From positions 1 to 64,000 of the forward strand of contig JAFUTU010000032.1 in the NCBI GenBank assembly GCA_017484095.1: DNA of 64,000 nt, in the 5' to 3' direction. Below, piece after piece: positions 15,647-24,963 of the stretch (position 1 is the first letter of the stretch; every line of letters begins with the position of its first letter). The translations under genes were made by a program, and so were the position numbers. This DNA is from Ruminococcus sp. (GTDB lineage Bacteria > Bacillota > Clostridia > Oscillospirales > Ruminococcaceae). Below the pieces are notes generated by a model. It worked only from the letters and a program-made list of their open reading frames with translations, was not told where the DNA came from and ran no database searches.

Positions 15647-16981
15647 ATGTCAGAGATAACAAGAGAGCAGGTGCTCGAATACGACAGAGAATACAACCAG
15701 CACCCATGGCTCACAGGCTCGGTGAACGCAATACCTGTTGAGCGTGCTGATGGTATTTATTTCTGGGACTATAACGGAAAGAGATACTACGATATGTCCT
15801 CTGAGCTTGCCAATGTGAATTTAGGGTACGGCAACAAGGACATTATAGAGGCGGTAAAAAAGCAGGTGGAGATACTGCCGTATATCGCGCCGGCTTATGC
15901 TTCCGGCCCACGTTCTGAGCTTGCAAAAAAGCTGATAGAGCTTGCTCCCGACAATATGGGCAAGGTGTTCTTCTCTTGCGGCGGTTCCGATGCGAACGAG
16001 GCGGCTATCTATGCTGCACGCACCTTTACCGGAAAGAGCAAGGTGCTTTCTCGCTATCGCAGCTATCATGGCTCGACCTTAGGTTCGGGCAACCTGTCCG
16101 GAGACCCTCGCCGCTTTGCGTTGGAGCGTCCTGCGGCTAACGGCTTTCTGAAATTCTTCGACCCCTATGTTTACAGATCAGGGATAGAATTTGAGAATGA
16201 CGAGCAGGCAAGCAAATATTATCTCAGCCTGCTTGAGGAGCAGATACAGTACGAAGGACCCTCGCAGATCGCCGCCGTCGAGGTGGAATCTATCACAGGC
16301 GCCAACGGCGTTATAATCCCGCCCGATGGATATTTGCAGGGACTGAGGGCGCTGTGCGACAAGTATGGTATACTCCTTATCTGTGATGAGGTAATGGCAG
16401 GCTTCGGTCGTACAGGAAAGATGTTCGGCTTCGAGCATTGGGGAATAAAGCCCGATATCATATCCTTTGCAAAGGGCGTTACCTGCGGTTATGTTCAGCT
16501 GGGCGGCATCATTATGAGTAAGGAGATAGCCGACTATTTCAGCGATAAAGTGTTCCTCTACGGTCTGACCTACAGCGGCCATACGCTTGCCTGTGCGGCT
16601 GGGCTTGCCTGCGTGAACTACTATCTGGAAAACAATATTTTAGACCACGTAAACGAGGTGGGCAAGGTATTCGGCGAGCTGCTTGAGGAGCAGAAGGCAA
16701 AGCACAGGTCAGTAGGCGACGTGCGCTATATCGGTCTGTTCGGAGCTGTGGAGCTTATGAAGGACAGGGAGAAGAAGATTCCGCTTGTGCCCTACGGCTA
16801 CGACGAGAACGGAACTATGGCAAAGATACAGGGACTTCTCAAGGAGCGCGGCTTTGCAGCCTTCGGACGTGAGAACAACATCAACATTACCCCGCCCCTC
16901 ATAATCACCGAGCAGGAGTTGAGGGAGGCGTTTGCTATCCTCGATGAGGTGCTGGATATTGTTGATAGAGACTTCCTATGA
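15647..16981 (+). CDS. toa: class III aminotransferase, probable taurine aminotransferase
   Basis: A 444-aa PLP enzyme. SCGGSDANEAAIYAAR is the cofactor phosphate region, ICDEVMAGFGRTG holds the Asp that contacts the pyridine nitrogen, and K276 in SFAKGVTCG forms the Schiff base. Neighbours (taurine transporter, sulfoacetaldehyde reductase, isethionate lyase) point to transfer of the taurine amino group to a keto acid, leaving sulfoacetaldehyde. Whether the acceptor is 2-oxoglutarate (Toa) or pyruvate (Tpa) is not decided; the gene symbol is a best guess. It ends the operon, with a terminator 47 nt downstream. Confidence 0.8.
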   Translation: MSEITREQVLEYDREYNQHPWLTGSVNAIPVERADGIYFWDYNGKRYYDMSSELANVNLGYGNKDIIEAVKKQVEILPYIAPAYASGPRSELAKKLIELAPDNMGKVFFSCGGSDANEAAIYAARTFTGKSKVLSRYRSYHGSTLGSGNLSGDPRRFALERPAANGFLKFFDPYVYRSGIEFENDEQASKYYLSLLEEQIQYEGPSQIAAVEVESITGANGVIIPPDGYLQGLRALCDKYGILLICDEVMAGFGRTGKMFGFEHWGIKPDIISFAKGVTCGYVQLGGIIMSKEIADYFSDKVFLYGLTYSGHTLACAAGLACVNYYLENNILDHVNEVGKVFGELLEEQKAKHRSVGDVRYIGLFGAVELMKDREKKIPLVPYGYDENGTMAKIQGLLKERGFAAFGRENNINITPPLIITEQELREAFAILDEVLDIVDRDFL

Positions 16982-17027
16982 TATGATCGTGAAAATGCTG
17001 TCGTTTTTCACTTCGGCGGCATTTGCG

Positions 17028-17064
17028 TTTTCCCCGCAGACGAGAACTGTCGGGGAAAATTTTT
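17028..17064 (+). terminator. terminator of the isethionate lyase operon
   Basis: TTTTCCCCG (17028-17036) pairs with CGGGGAAAA (17051-17059), followed by TTTTT. The T tract runs into the shared box of the next promoter. Confidence 0.85.
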
Positions 17065-17076
17065 AAAAATCATTCC
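17063..17076 (+). promoter_or_regulatory. 14-bp box shared with the promoter at 395
   Basis: TTAAAAATCATTCC, identical to 369-382, again ending exactly 12 bp before the -35. The distance places a bound protein on the face used by transcription activators, or next to the polymerase for a repressor. Confidence 0.6.
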
Positions 17077-17088
17077 CTACTATCCCTA

Positions 17089-17117
17089 TTGACAAACTGT
17101 GATTCGATTAATATAAT
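17089..17117 (+). promoter_or_regulatory. consensus promoter of the taurine transporter operon
   Basis: -35 TTGACA (17089-17094), a 17-bp spacer, and -10 TATAAT (17112-17117), perfect consensus. With a promoter this strong, control is likely negative or by the downstream inverted repeat at 17140. Confidence 0.87.
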
Positions 17118-17139
17118 TCTATTATAAGAAATACAGCAA

Positions 17140-17160
17140 GTTATAGAATAAATCTATAAC
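17140..17160 (+). promoter_or_regulatory. inverted repeat GTTATAG-N7-CTATAAC in the tau leader
   Basis: A perfect 7-bp inverted repeat with a 7-bp centre, between the start of transcription (about 17124) and the ribosome site of the permease gene. It contains the T-N11-A pattern of LysR-type sites, but its downstream position suits a repressor. No LysR gene lies in the window. Confidence 0.5.
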
Positions 17161-17182
17161 AAGTCAGAAAGGAAGGTTTTAA

Positions 17183-17956
17183 ATGAAAAAACCAAAGATC
17201 GAGCTTTATCTGTCGATCATCACGGTAGCAGCGATAATTATAGCCTGGTTTGTAGCTACCTCGTCCGGAAGTGTAGATCAGCTGTTTATCCCGTCGCCCA
17301 AAAGCGTGTGGGAAAGCTTCTTGACGATATGGCGTGACGGCTATAAGGGCAGCACATTGCTGCAGCACCTGGGAACAAGCATGAAAAGGCTTGTGATCGC
17401 ATATCTGTTGTGCGTGGTAACAGCTGTACCTGCCGGACTGATCAGCGGCTATAACTCAAAGGTGAGGGCATTGATCGAACCGATAATCGAATTTTACCGT
17501 CCTCTGCCGCCTCTGGCCTACTACACGATACTTACCCTCTGGATGGGTATTGATGAGGAATCTAAGCTGGCACTGCTTTATCTGGCAGGCTTTGCACCGA
17601 TCTACATTTCATGTGTGGCAGGCGTTATCCGCATAAAAGAGGACTACATAAACGGCGCGCTGACGTTGGGTGCAAACAAGCGGCAGATATTCTTCTACGT
17701 TATCTTCCCGGCAGCGCTCACGGATGTTTTCACTGGTCTTCGCACCGCGCTGGGCGTTGAGTATACCACCCTCGTTGCAGCAGAGATGGTTGCAGCTACC
17801 GCAGGCATAGGCTGGATGGTACTGGATGCAAGTAAGTACCTGCGCAGCGACATCGTGTTTATGGGCGTTATCATCATGGGTATAACAGGAATTCTTCTTG
17901 ACAAGATCATTCAGCTTGTTGAGAAGCAGGTGATACACTGGAAGGGAAGAAACTGA
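17183..17956 (+). CDS. tauC: taurine-type ABC transporter permease
   Basis: A 257-aa inner-membrane protein with about six helices. It is of the TauC/SsuC group: RPLPPLAYYTILTLWMGI precedes the cytoplasmic coupling loop, which contains GALTLGANKRQIFFYVIFPAA (EAA-like). It works with the binding protein and ATPase encoded next. AAGGAAGG precedes the ATG. Taurine as cargo is inferred from the adjacent taurine degradation genes; other sulfonates or nitrate are possible for the family. Confidence 0.85.
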   Translation: MKKPKIELYLSIITVAAIIIAWFVATSSGSVDQLFIPSPKSVWESFLTIWRDGYKGSTLLQHLGTSMKRLVIAYLLCVVTAVPAGLISGYNSKVRALIEPIIEFYRPLPPLAYYTILTLWMGIDEESKLALLYLAGFAPIYISCVAGVIRIKEDYINGALTLGANKRQIFFYVIFPAALTDVFTGLRTALGVEYTTLVAAEMVAATAGIGWMVLDASKYLRSDIVFMGVIIMGITGILLDKIIQLVEKQVIHWKGRN

Positions 17957-17994
17957 TTTAAGATCTACTACAGGAAAGTATGGAGGTAATCAAT

Positions 17995-19002
17995 ATGAAA
18001 TTTACAAAGATCATAGCAGTGGCAGCGGCAGCAGTCCTTACACTTACGGCGTTTGCAGGCTGCGGAAATAAAAACGGCAGCTCAGAGTCAAAGTCTGACA
18101 AGTTGGTGATCGGAACTCTGGACCTCGTGAACGGCGACCTTATCGCACAGTATGAAAACTGGTACACTAATGAGCTCGGAGTTAAGGTGGAGATCATCAA
18201 ATTCGATTCGGGCAAGGACATAAATTCCGCTCTCGCTTCCGGCAGCATTGACATCGGTCAGGAGGGCACAAGCCCTGCAGCTCTCGCGATATCTAACGGG
18301 ATCGACATCGAGGTGATCTGGATAGGCGATATAATCGGCAGCGCAGAGACTCTTGTAGCAAAGAACGGCGCCGGCATTTCCTCTATCCAGGATCTGAAGG
18401 GAAAGAAGATCGCAACGCCCTTTGCTTCTACCGCTCACTATAGCTTGCTTAACGCGCTGAAGCTCGAGGGGATTGACGAGAGCGAGGTAACCTTGCTCGA
18501 CATGGAGACTGATAAGATAAACGCAGCATGGCAGACCGGCGATATCGACGCAGCATATGTGTGGTATCCTGTACTGGGCGAGCTTTTAAAAGACGGTGTA
18601 TCCATCACGGATTCCAAGCAGCTTGCCGACAAGGGCATCGTAACTGCTGATACCAATGTCGTAAGAAAGGCATATGCTGACGCGAATCCCGATGTTGTAA
18701 CTAAATTTGTTGAGCTGCAGCTAAAGGCAAATGACATCATCAACAACGACAGTGACAAGGCAGCAGAGGAAATATCCAAGCAGCTGGAGATCAGCAAGGA
18801 GGATGCAGCGGACCAGATCACACAGTTTGATTATCTGAATGCGGATCAGCAGATAGAGCAGCTGGATAACGGCTTTGCAGGAACACTAAAGGATACCGCA
18901 GATTTTCTTGTGGAGCAGAAGTCCATCACCTCAGCTCCCGACCTGAAAGAATTTGAGAGCAGAGTGACAAGCGAGTTTGTCAAGAAAGCAGCTGCTAACT
19001 GA
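17995..19002 (+). CDS. tauA: taurine-type ABC transporter substrate-binding lipoprotein
   Basis: A 335-aa precursor. The signal peptide ends in the lipobox AFAGC, so the protein is anchored outside the membrane. The rest resembles TauA/SsuA proteins: IGTLDLVNGDLIAQYENWY, then SALASGSIDIGQEG and LKGKKIATPFASTAHY, the two-lobe ligand cleft. ATG 17995 is chosen because GGAGGT lies 7 nt before it; the ATG at 17980 overlaps that site. It captures the sulfonate and passes it to TauC. Confidence 0.87.
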   Translation: MKFTKIIAVAAAAVLTLTAFAGCGNKNGSSESKSDKLVIGTLDLVNGDLIAQYENWYTNELGVKVEIIKFDSGKDINSALASGSIDIGQEGTSPAALAISNGIDIEVIWIGDIIGSAETLVAKNGAGISSIQDLKGKKIATPFASTAHYSLLNALKLEGIDESEVTLLDMETDKINAAWQTGDIDAAYVWYPVLGELLKDGVSITDSKQLADKGIVTADTNVVRKAYADANPDVVTKFVELQLKANDIINNDSDKAAEEISKQLEISKEDAADQITQFDYLNADQQIEQLDNGFAGTLKDTADFLVEQKSITSAPDLKEFESRVTSEFVKKAAAN

Positions 19003-19015
19003 TCGGAGGTGCGAT

Positions 19016-19885
19016 ATGGCAGACAACTGGAAGGAGAAGCTCTATGAGCCGGAGGGAGAGCTTATAAAGGTCGAGAACGTAAACTTCTCCGGGCCTGAGC
19101 CTCACATTGAGGGCGAGGAGCTTATCACTATAGACAGCGTTGATCTAAGCTATTCGGGAAAGACGGGGCCTATAAAGGCGCTCGAGAACATACACTTTAA
19201 TATCTATCCCGGGGAATTTATCTGTGTGCTTGGGCCCTCGGGCTGCGGTAAGAGTACGCTGCTTAAAATAATTGCCGGCTTCATAAAGCCCACCGCAGGC
19301 TCAATTAAGCTGGACGGCGAGGAAATAAAGGGCACCGACTGGCACAGAGGAGTAGTGTTCCAGCACCCGCCGCTTTATGAATGGTACTCGGTACGCTCAA
19401 ATGTAGCGTTCGGACCTAAGATGAGAAAAGTACCCAAGAATGAATACGAGCCGCTTGTGGACGAATATCTTGAGAAGGTGGGGCTTTCGGAATTTGCGAA
19501 CAAGAAGATATATGAGCTTTCGGGCGGAATGAAGCAGCGTGTGTCTATAGCGAGAGCGCTGATAAACGATCCCGAGATACTGCTCATGGACGAACCGTTC
19601 GGAGCCCTCGATGCTCTCACCCGTGAGAGTGTTCAGGACTTGACGAGAAAAATCTGGTGGGATACAGGTAAGACGATATTCTTCATCACCCATGATGTTG
19701 AGGAAGCTCTTCTGCTAGCCTCAAGGGTGATAGTGCTTAGCCGTCATCCCGGCAGGGTAATAGAGGATATACCCGTTAATTTCTCGCGGCAGATCATTGA
19801 GGAAGAAGCTGACGACATCAAGTTCACGCCTGAATTCTATAAATATCGTGAAAAGCTTTTAAAGCTCATAAACGCACAGAGATAG
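19016..19885 (+). CDS. tauB: taurine-type ABC transporter ATP-binding protein
   Basis: A 289-aa ATPase. Walker A is GPSGCGKST, the ABC signature LSGGMKQR, Walker [13 protein letters not shown], and the switch His is in [11 protein letters not shown]. There are about 50 residues before the nucleotide-binding core, more than most TauB/SsuB proteins carry. ATG 19016 is used because GGAGGTG lies just upstream. It drives import through TauC. The gene follows tauA by 13 nt and precedes cysK by 14 nt. Confidence 0.88.
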   Translation: MADNWKEKLYEPEGELIKVENVNFSGPEPHIEGEELITIDSVDLSYSGKTGPIKALENIHFNIYPGEFICVLGPSGCGKSTLLKIIAGFIKPTAGSIKLDGEEIKGTDWHRGVVFQHPPLYEWYSVRSNVAFGPKMRKVPKNEYEPLVDEYLEKVGLSEFANKKIYELSGGMKQRVSIARALINDPEILLMDEPFGALDALTRESVQDLTRKIWWDTGKTIFFITHDVEEALLLASRVIVLSRHPGRVIEDIPVNFSRQIIEEEADDIKFTPEFYKYREKLLKLINAQR

Positions 19886-19899
19886 CAGGAGGGTATGTT

Positions 19900-20832
19900 A
19901 TGTCAAAGATATACGCAAGCACTTCCGAGCTTATAGGAAGCACACCGCTTGTCGAAGCGACAAATATCACCAGAAAAAAGGGATTGGAGGCAAGGCTGCT
20001 TTTAAAGCTCGAATATCTGAACCCGGCAGGCAGCGTCAAGGACAGGATAGCCAAGGCTATGATAGAGGACGCAGAGAGAAAGGGTAAGCTCAAGTCGGGC
20101 TCTGTCATAATCGAGCCTACCTCGGGCAATACAGGCATAGGGCTTGCGTCCATTGCCGCAGTAAAGGGCTATCGCATAATACTTACCATGCCGGAGACCA
20201 TGAGCGTAGAGCGCAGGAATATCCTTAAAGCCTATGGCGCAGAGATCGTGTTGACACCCGGCTCTCAAGGTATGAAGGGAGCTATAGCCAAGGCTGAGGA
20301 ATTGGCAGCTGAGATAGATAACAGCTTTATTCCCGCGCAGTTTGAGAATCCGGCAAATCCTGAGATACACCGTCTGACGACCGGCCCCGAGATATGGGCG
20401 GATACCGACGGAAATGTCGATATCTTCGTCGCAGGAGTAGGAACAGGCGGAACTATCAGCGGAGTTGGCGAGTATCTTAAAGAGAAGGATCCTTCTGTTA
20501 AGATCATAGCCGTTGAGCCGAAGGACTCACCGGTCCTTACCGAGGGGACAGCGGGCCCTCACAAGATACAGGGTATAGGCGCAGGCTTTGTACCTGAGAC
20601 CCTCAACGAGAAGATATATGACGAAGTAATAACTGTATCCAATGACGATGCTTTCTCGGCGGGCAAGTTGGTGGCAAGGCATGAGGGCGTGCTGGTGGGA
20701 ATATCCTCCGGAGCTGCCCTGCACGCAGGCCTGGAGGTTGCAAAGCGTTCCGAAAACAAGGGCAAGACCATTGTAGTGCTGCTGCCCGACAGCGGTGACA
20801 GATATTATTCCACTCCGCTGTTTGCAAAATAA
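19900..20832 (+). CDS. cysK: cysteine synthase (O-acetylserine sulfhydrylase)
   Basis: A 310-aa PLP enzyme. K47 in GSVKDR forms the Schiff base, [11 protein letters not shown] binds the substrate carboxylate, and [13 protein letters not shown] binds the cofactor phosphate. It makes cysteine from O-acetylserine and sulfide. Its position as fourth gene after tauCAB joins sulfonate import to sulfide assimilation in one transcript. Length and motifs are normal for CysK/CysM. Confidence 0.93.
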   Translation: MSKIYASTSELIGSTPLVEATNITRKKGLEARLLLKLEYLNPAGSVKDRIAKAMIEDAERKGKLKSGSVIIEPTSGNTGIGLASIAAVKGYRIILTMPETMSVERRNILKAYGAEIVLTPGSQGMKGAIAKAEELAAEIDNSFIPAQFENPANPEIHRLTTGPEIWADTDGNVDIFVAGVGTGGTISGVGEYLKEKDPSVKIIAVEPKDSPVLTEGTAGPHKIQGIGAGFVPETLNEKIYDEVITVSNDDAFSAGKLVARHEGVLVGISSGAALHAGLEVAKRSENKGKTIVVLLPDSGDRYYSTPLFAK

Positions 20833-20860
20833 GCGGCGCAGGCTTACACCTTCTATATAG

Positions 20861-20890
20861 ATCAGCGTGGCTGTTTACGGCTGCGCTGAT
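20861..20890 (+). terminator. weak hairpin after cysK
   Basis: ATCAGCG (20861-20867) pairs with CGCTGAT (20884-20890), with an interrupted inner stem and only ATTTT after it. It looks like a leaky terminator or attenuator. No promoter is seen before hemA, so the siroheme genes may be read through from the tau operon. Confidence 0.4.
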
Positions 20891-20920
20891 ATTTTGCGTT
20901 ATTGAAAAGGACGTGGATAA

Positions 20921-22039
20921 ATGCTGAATGTGCCTAAAATATGCTGTGTAAGTATCAGCTTTCGTACTGCTGCAGCTGAGATCAGGGAGAAGTTGTCCTT
21001 CGGGCAGGAGGTCATAAAGGATATGCTGTGTGAGCTTAAAGAGCAGAGCATTCAGAGCGTGATACTCTGTACATGTAACCGCACCGAGGTGTATTTCTGC
21101 GGCAGTGAGCAGGCTGTCGTTCAGATGCTTTCGGAAAGAAGCGGTATTCAAGAAAAAGAGCTCTCAGAGCGGCTGAATATCTACGAGGACGAGCGTGCTC
21201 TGCGGCACCTGTTCAGAGTGGCAGGCGGCATGACCTCAATGGTGATAGGAGAGGACGAGATACTGGGGCAGACAAGGCAGGCGTATAATCTTGCAGCTGA
21301 ATGCGGCTCGGTGGGGTATGAGCTCAACCGCTGCTTTCAGGACGCTCTCGCCTGCGGAAAGAAGATACGCTCCGAGACCTTTATCTCGCAGATACCGCTG
21401 TCCACTGCGACAATTGCGGCAAATGCTGCAGCGGGCTTTGCCGATGAGGTGAGGGTGCTGGTCATAGGAGCAAGCGGCAGCATCGGGTCGTCGGTGGTGA
21501 AGAATCTGCTGGGGCACAAAAATGTCACAGTCTCAGCGACCTCGAGACGGCACGGTGAAGACGTGCTGCTGAGCCGCCGCGTCAGGACGATCGATTTTGC
21601 CGACAGATACCGCGAGATAGCTGCAGCCGACTGCATTATCAGCGCTACATCAAGCCCCCACCGCACTGTAACGCTTAGCAGGCTTACTGAGAACAATATA
21701 TCGGGCAGAAAGCTGTTTATTGACCTTGCCGTGCCTGCCGACATTGACCGATGTATCGGCGGCTTTGGAGAATTTGAGAGGATAGATATTGACGGCATCG
21801 GAGAGCTGGCAGAGAAGAACAGTCTCGCGCGGCAGGACAGCGCCAGAGCCGCCGCCGAGATAATTGATCGTGAGACCGACAGACTGAAAAAGGAGCTGCT
21901 GTTTCATTTCAACAGCGCTTTGTTCGGCGATATATGCCTACAGATGGAGAGCAGTCCGCAGAGCGTGATATACAAATTAAAGGGCTCGCTCGCAGCGGAG
22001 CAGTTTGAAGCGGTTCTGAAAGCATTCGGGGAGATGTGA
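20921..22039 (+). CDS. hemA: glutamyl-tRNA reductase
   Basis: A 372-aa enzyme that reduces glutamyl-tRNA to glutamate-1-semialdehyde, the first tetrapyrrole step. The catalytic cysteine lies in ILCTCNRTEVYF; VIGEDEILGQTRQAY and the NADPH loop VIGASGSIGSS follow. It is the first of six tetrapyrrole genes. In this locus the main demand is likely siroheme for the sulfite reductase at 28520. It overlaps or abuts the next gene. Confidence 0.92.
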   Translation: MLNVPKICCVSISFRTAAAEIREKLSFGQEVIKDMLCELKEQSIQSVILCTCNRTEVYFCGSEQAVVQMLSERSGIQEKELSERLNIYEDERALRHLFRVAGGMTSMVIGEDEILGQTRQAYNLAAECGSVGYELNRCFQDALACGKKIRSETFISQIPLSTATIAANAAAGFADEVRVLVIGASGSIGSSVVKNLLGHKNVTVSATSRRHGEDVLLSRRVRTIDFADRYREIAAADCIISATSSPHRTVTLSRLTENNISGRKLFIDLAVPADIDRCIGGFGEFERIDIDGIGELAEKNSLARQDSARAAAEIIDRETDRLKKELLFHFNSALFGDICLQMESSPQSVIYKLKGSLAAEQFEAVLKAFGEM

Positions 22040-22041
22040 GC

Positions 22042-22659
22042 ATGGGCTATTTTCCATTTTTTATCGACATAAAGGATAAATCCTGCCTTATCGTGGGCGG
22101 AGGCAGGGTGGCGCTTCGCAAGGCGCAGAAGCTGCTGCCATATGAGCCGAGGATAACTGTTGTGGCATCCGAAATTTGCGATGAAATATCGATTCTGGGG
22201 GTCAGCATGGTAAAGAGAGCTTTCAGGGCAGATGACCTTGACGGCCGATTCATGTGCATTGCCGCGACAGAGGATAGCAGTGTTAACCACCGTATCTTTA
22301 AGCTGTGTACAGATCGCGGGATACTTGTAAACAGCGTGGACGATATCGAAAACTGCGGCTTTGTGTTTCCCTCACTGGTGAAAAGAGGAGATATTTCCAT
22401 AGGGATAAGCACCTCGGGCAGCGCGCCGGCGTTCGCTAAGCATTTGCGAAGCAAAACGGAGAGTCTGCTGGATGAACACACTCTGGAGATCGCAGAGCTT
22501 ATAAAAAGCGTAAGACCAAGGCTGAAAGCCGAGCTTGACAGCGAGCCTCAGAGGGCTAGGGCAGCTGACGAACTGATAAAGCTCTGCATATCGTCGGGGT
22601 CGCTTCCCAACGAGGACAGCATAAGCGTACTGCTTGAAAGGATTAGACATGAAGGATAG
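22042..22659 (+). CDS. precorrin-2 dehydrogenase / sirohydrochlorin ferrochelatase
   Basis: A 205-aa protein like the N-terminal half of CysG, or Met8/YlnF. CLIVGGGRVALRKAQKL is the NAD-binding loop. STSGSAPAFAKHLR is the conserved active-site segment. It oxidises precorrin-2 to sirohydrochlorin and may insert iron to finish siroheme. ATG 22042 is preferred over GTG 22036 because GGGGAG is 8 nt before it. It closes the gap between CobA and siroheme, since no separate SirB is present. Confidence 0.85.
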   Translation: MGYFPFFIDIKDKSCLIVGGGRVALRKAQKLLPYEPRITVVASEICDEISILGVSMVKRAFRADDLDGRFMCIAATEDSSVNHRIFKLCTDRGILVNSVDDIENCGFVFPSLVKRGDISIGISTSGSAPAFAKHLRSKTESLLDEHTLEIAELIKSVRPRLKAELDSEPQRARAADELIKLCISSGSLPNEDSISVLLERIRHEG

Positions 22660-23521
22660 AATAAGGATAGGCACACGGGGCAGCAGGCTTGCTCTTGCGC
22701 AGACTGAGCTTGTAAAGGCCGCGCTTGCAGATAAATTCCCCGGCTTAGAATGCGAGACCGTGATAATAAAAACAAAGGGCGACAGGGTGCAGGATAAGCC
22801 GCTTTCGGCAATTGGCGGGGCAGGCGTGTTTGCCGGCGAGGTGGAGGCGTCACTTTTGTCGGGCGATATAGATATAGCCGTTCACAGCGCTAAGGATCTG
22901 CCGACCCTGCTTGCGGACGGACTTGAGGTGCGCTGTGTGCTCAAACGCGCCGACCCCCGTGATGTGATACTTTACAGAAAAGAGTTCAATGTCACCTCGG
23001 GGAGCCCACGCATAGGCACAGGCAGCATAAGGCGCAGAACGTTCTTTTCACGGTGTTTCCACGGGAGCGAGCCGAAGTTCTTCGATATCCGCGGCAACGT
23101 GGATACGAGGATAAAAAAGCTGCGCGAGGGTATGTACGACGGGATAATACTTGCGGCGGCAGGGCTTGAACGGCTGGGTCTGCTGCCCTTTGATGATGAC
23201 GAGCTTGAATGTGAGCTGCTGCCGGTGAGGGATCTTCTCCCTGCGCCGTGTCAGGCGATAATAGCGGTCGAGAGCCGTATCGGAGAGTATTGTGATATTC
23301 TTGATGGGATAAACTACAGAGAATCATTTATCAGCTTCAACACCGAACGATATATACTTCGTATGCTTGGGGGTGACTGCTCAAAGCCTATAGGAGCGTA
23401 TACCGAGGTCAGAGACGGAAGGATCCGTATACTTGTGAGCGTCGGCGGAGAGACGGTCGGAGCAGAGGGAGAAGCCATTGAATGGAAAAGGCTTGCGGAA
23501 GGACTGGTGAGAAAGCTGTGA
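22649..23521 (+). CDS. hemC: hydroxymethylbilane synthase
   Basis: A 290-aa enzyme that joins four porphobilinogens. IGTRGSRLALAQTELV is the N-terminal signature, and HSAKDLPT follows the active-site Asp region. The dipyrromethane cofactor cysteine is in GGDCSKPIG. ATG 22649 overlaps the end of the dehydrogenase gene by 11 nt; GAAAGGA is upstream. The gene runs directly into cobA-hemD. Confidence 0.92.
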   Translation: MKDRIRIGTRGSRLALAQTELVKAALADKFPGLECETVIIKTKGDRVQDKPLSAIGGAGVFAGEVEASLLSGDIDIAVHSAKDLPTLLADGLEVRCVLKRADPRDVILYRKEFNVTSGSPRIGTGSIRRRTFFSRCFHGSEPKFFDIRGNVDTRIKKLREGMYDGIILAAAGLERLGLLPFDDDELECELLPVRDLLPAPCQAIIAVESRIGEYCDILDGINYRESFISFNTERYILRMLGGDCSKPIGAYTEVRDGRIRILVSVGGETVGAEGEAIEWKRLAEGLVRKL

Positions 23522-24963
23522 GCGGAAGAGTATATCTTGTGGGAGCAGGCTGCGCTGGCAGGGAGCTGCTGACTGTGAGGGCACTGGAGCTTCTGCACAG
23601 CTGCGATACTGTAGTATATGACGCACTTATCGACCCCGAACTGCTGATTGAAGCTCCGCAGGCGGAGAAGCTGCCGGTGGGAAAGCGTGCAGGCCGTCAC
23701 AGCGAGCCTCAGGAAAGCATAAATGCGCTGCTTGTAAAGAAAGCGCTTGAGGGCAAAACGGTGGTGCGCTTAAAGGGCGGAGACCCATTTGTTTTCGGGC
23801 GGGGCGGCGAGGAGGCTCTTGTTCTTGCGGAGCATGATATCCCATATGAGACGGTTCCCGGCATATCATCTGCAATAGCCGCAGCAGAGCTTGCGGGTAT
23901 TCCCGTGACCCACAGAAATACTGCCCGCAGCTTTCATGTCATCACTGCCCATACCTCTGATGCAGAGCAAGACTTCGCAAAATTCGCGTCTCTTGACGGC
24001 ACTCTGGTTTTCCTGATGGGACTTGCTCACATAGCCGAGCTGGCAAAAGCACTTGTCTCGGGCGGAATGTCGGCGGATACGCCAGCGGCGGTGGTATCAA
24101 GGGCGGGGAGATCCGACATGAGGACGGTGAGGGGAAACCTGTCCGATATAGCAGTAAAATGCTCGTCCGCTGCGGTGGAGGCACCGGCTGTCATCATTGT
24201 CGGACAGACGGCAGCCCTCGAGCTTTTGTACAGAGATCAGCTTCCGCTTTCGGGAGTGAGCGTCTCGGTATCCGGCAGCGAACGATTTCTTGCCAGGTTG
24301 TCCGACAAGCTGAGCTCGCAGGGGGCGGCAGTCAGAACGGCTGTAAGGCTCTCTGCAAGAACTATAGAGGGAAAGCGCATCGACAGCCTTCTGAAAAATA
24401 TCGGAGAGTATTCGTGGCTCGCATTTACGAGCGTGAACGGTGTGGAGATATTCTTTGAAAAGGCGGCAGAAGCGGAGCTGGACTTGCGTTCGCTGTACGG
24501 AGTGAAGCTCGCCGCAGTCGGTAAGGAGACGGCGAAGGCTCTGCGCGCTCACGGTCTTATCCCTGAGCTTACGGCAGGCGGCAGCAGCGATTCTCTCGGA
24601 AAATTGCTTGCGCAAGAGGTGACTGCGGAGGAACGGGTGATGCTTCTACGTGCAAGCAACGGTACTACGGAGATTACAGAGCAGCTCTCATCGGCTGGCA
24701 TCGGCTTTGACGATGTGGCCATATATGACACAGCTGTCAGGTTTGTCGGGAGTGCCGACGGCTGTGAGTACATAGTGTTTTCAAGCCCCTCGGGAGTAGA
24801 ATGCTATTTTAACAATGCTGAGCTAAGCCGAAACACTGCGGCAGTTTGTATAGGAGATGTGACCGCCGAAGCATTCCGCAGGCGTTCGGATAACAGGTAT
24901 ATCACAGCTAAGGAATGCTCCGCCGAGGGGATAGTAAATGCAATACTGGAGGACTTGAAATGA
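23518..24963 (+). CDS. cobA-hemD: uroporphyrinogen-III methyltransferase / synthase fusion
   Basis: A 481-aa bifunctional protein. The first 245 residues are SUMT/CobA, with VYLVGAGCAGRELLTVRA, VRLKGGDPFVFGRGGEE and the SAM-binding VPGISS. The rest is HemD-like (WLAFTSVNGVEIFF, then IVFSSPSGVECYF). Together they turn hydroxymethylbilane into uroporphyrinogen III and methylate it to precorrin-2. Such fusions are common in Clostridia. GTG 23518 is chosen because the homologous sequence begins there and it overlaps the hemC stop by 4 nt. Confidence 0.9.
   Translation: MSGRVYLVGAGCAGRELLTVRALELLHSCDTVVYDALIDPELLIEAPQAEKLPVGKRAGRHSEPQESINALLVKKALEGKTVVRLKGGDPFVFGRGGEEALVLAEHDIPYETVPGISSAIAAAELAGIPVTHRNTARSFHVITAHTSDAEQDFAKFASLDGTLVFLMGLAHIAELAKALVSGGMSADTPAAVVSRAGRSDMRTVRGNLSDIAVKCSSAAVEAPAVIIVGQTAALELLYRDQLPLSGVSVSVSGSERFLARLSDKLSSQGAAVRTAVRLSARTIEGKRIDSLLKNIGEYSWLAFTSVNGVEIFFEKAAEAELDLRSLYGVKLAAVGKETAKALRAHGLIPELTAGGSSDSLGKLLAQEVTAEERVMLLRASNGTTEITEQLSSAGIGFDDVAIYDTAVRFVGSADGCEYIVFSSPSGVECYFNNAELSRNTAAVCIGDVTAEAFRRRSDNRYITAKECSAEGIVNAILEDLK

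Noticed and set aside
15647..16981. Assignment as a taurine-pyruvate aminotransferase with certainty
   Set aside because: Class III motifs and context support taurine, but the keto-acid acceptor cannot be told from the sequence.
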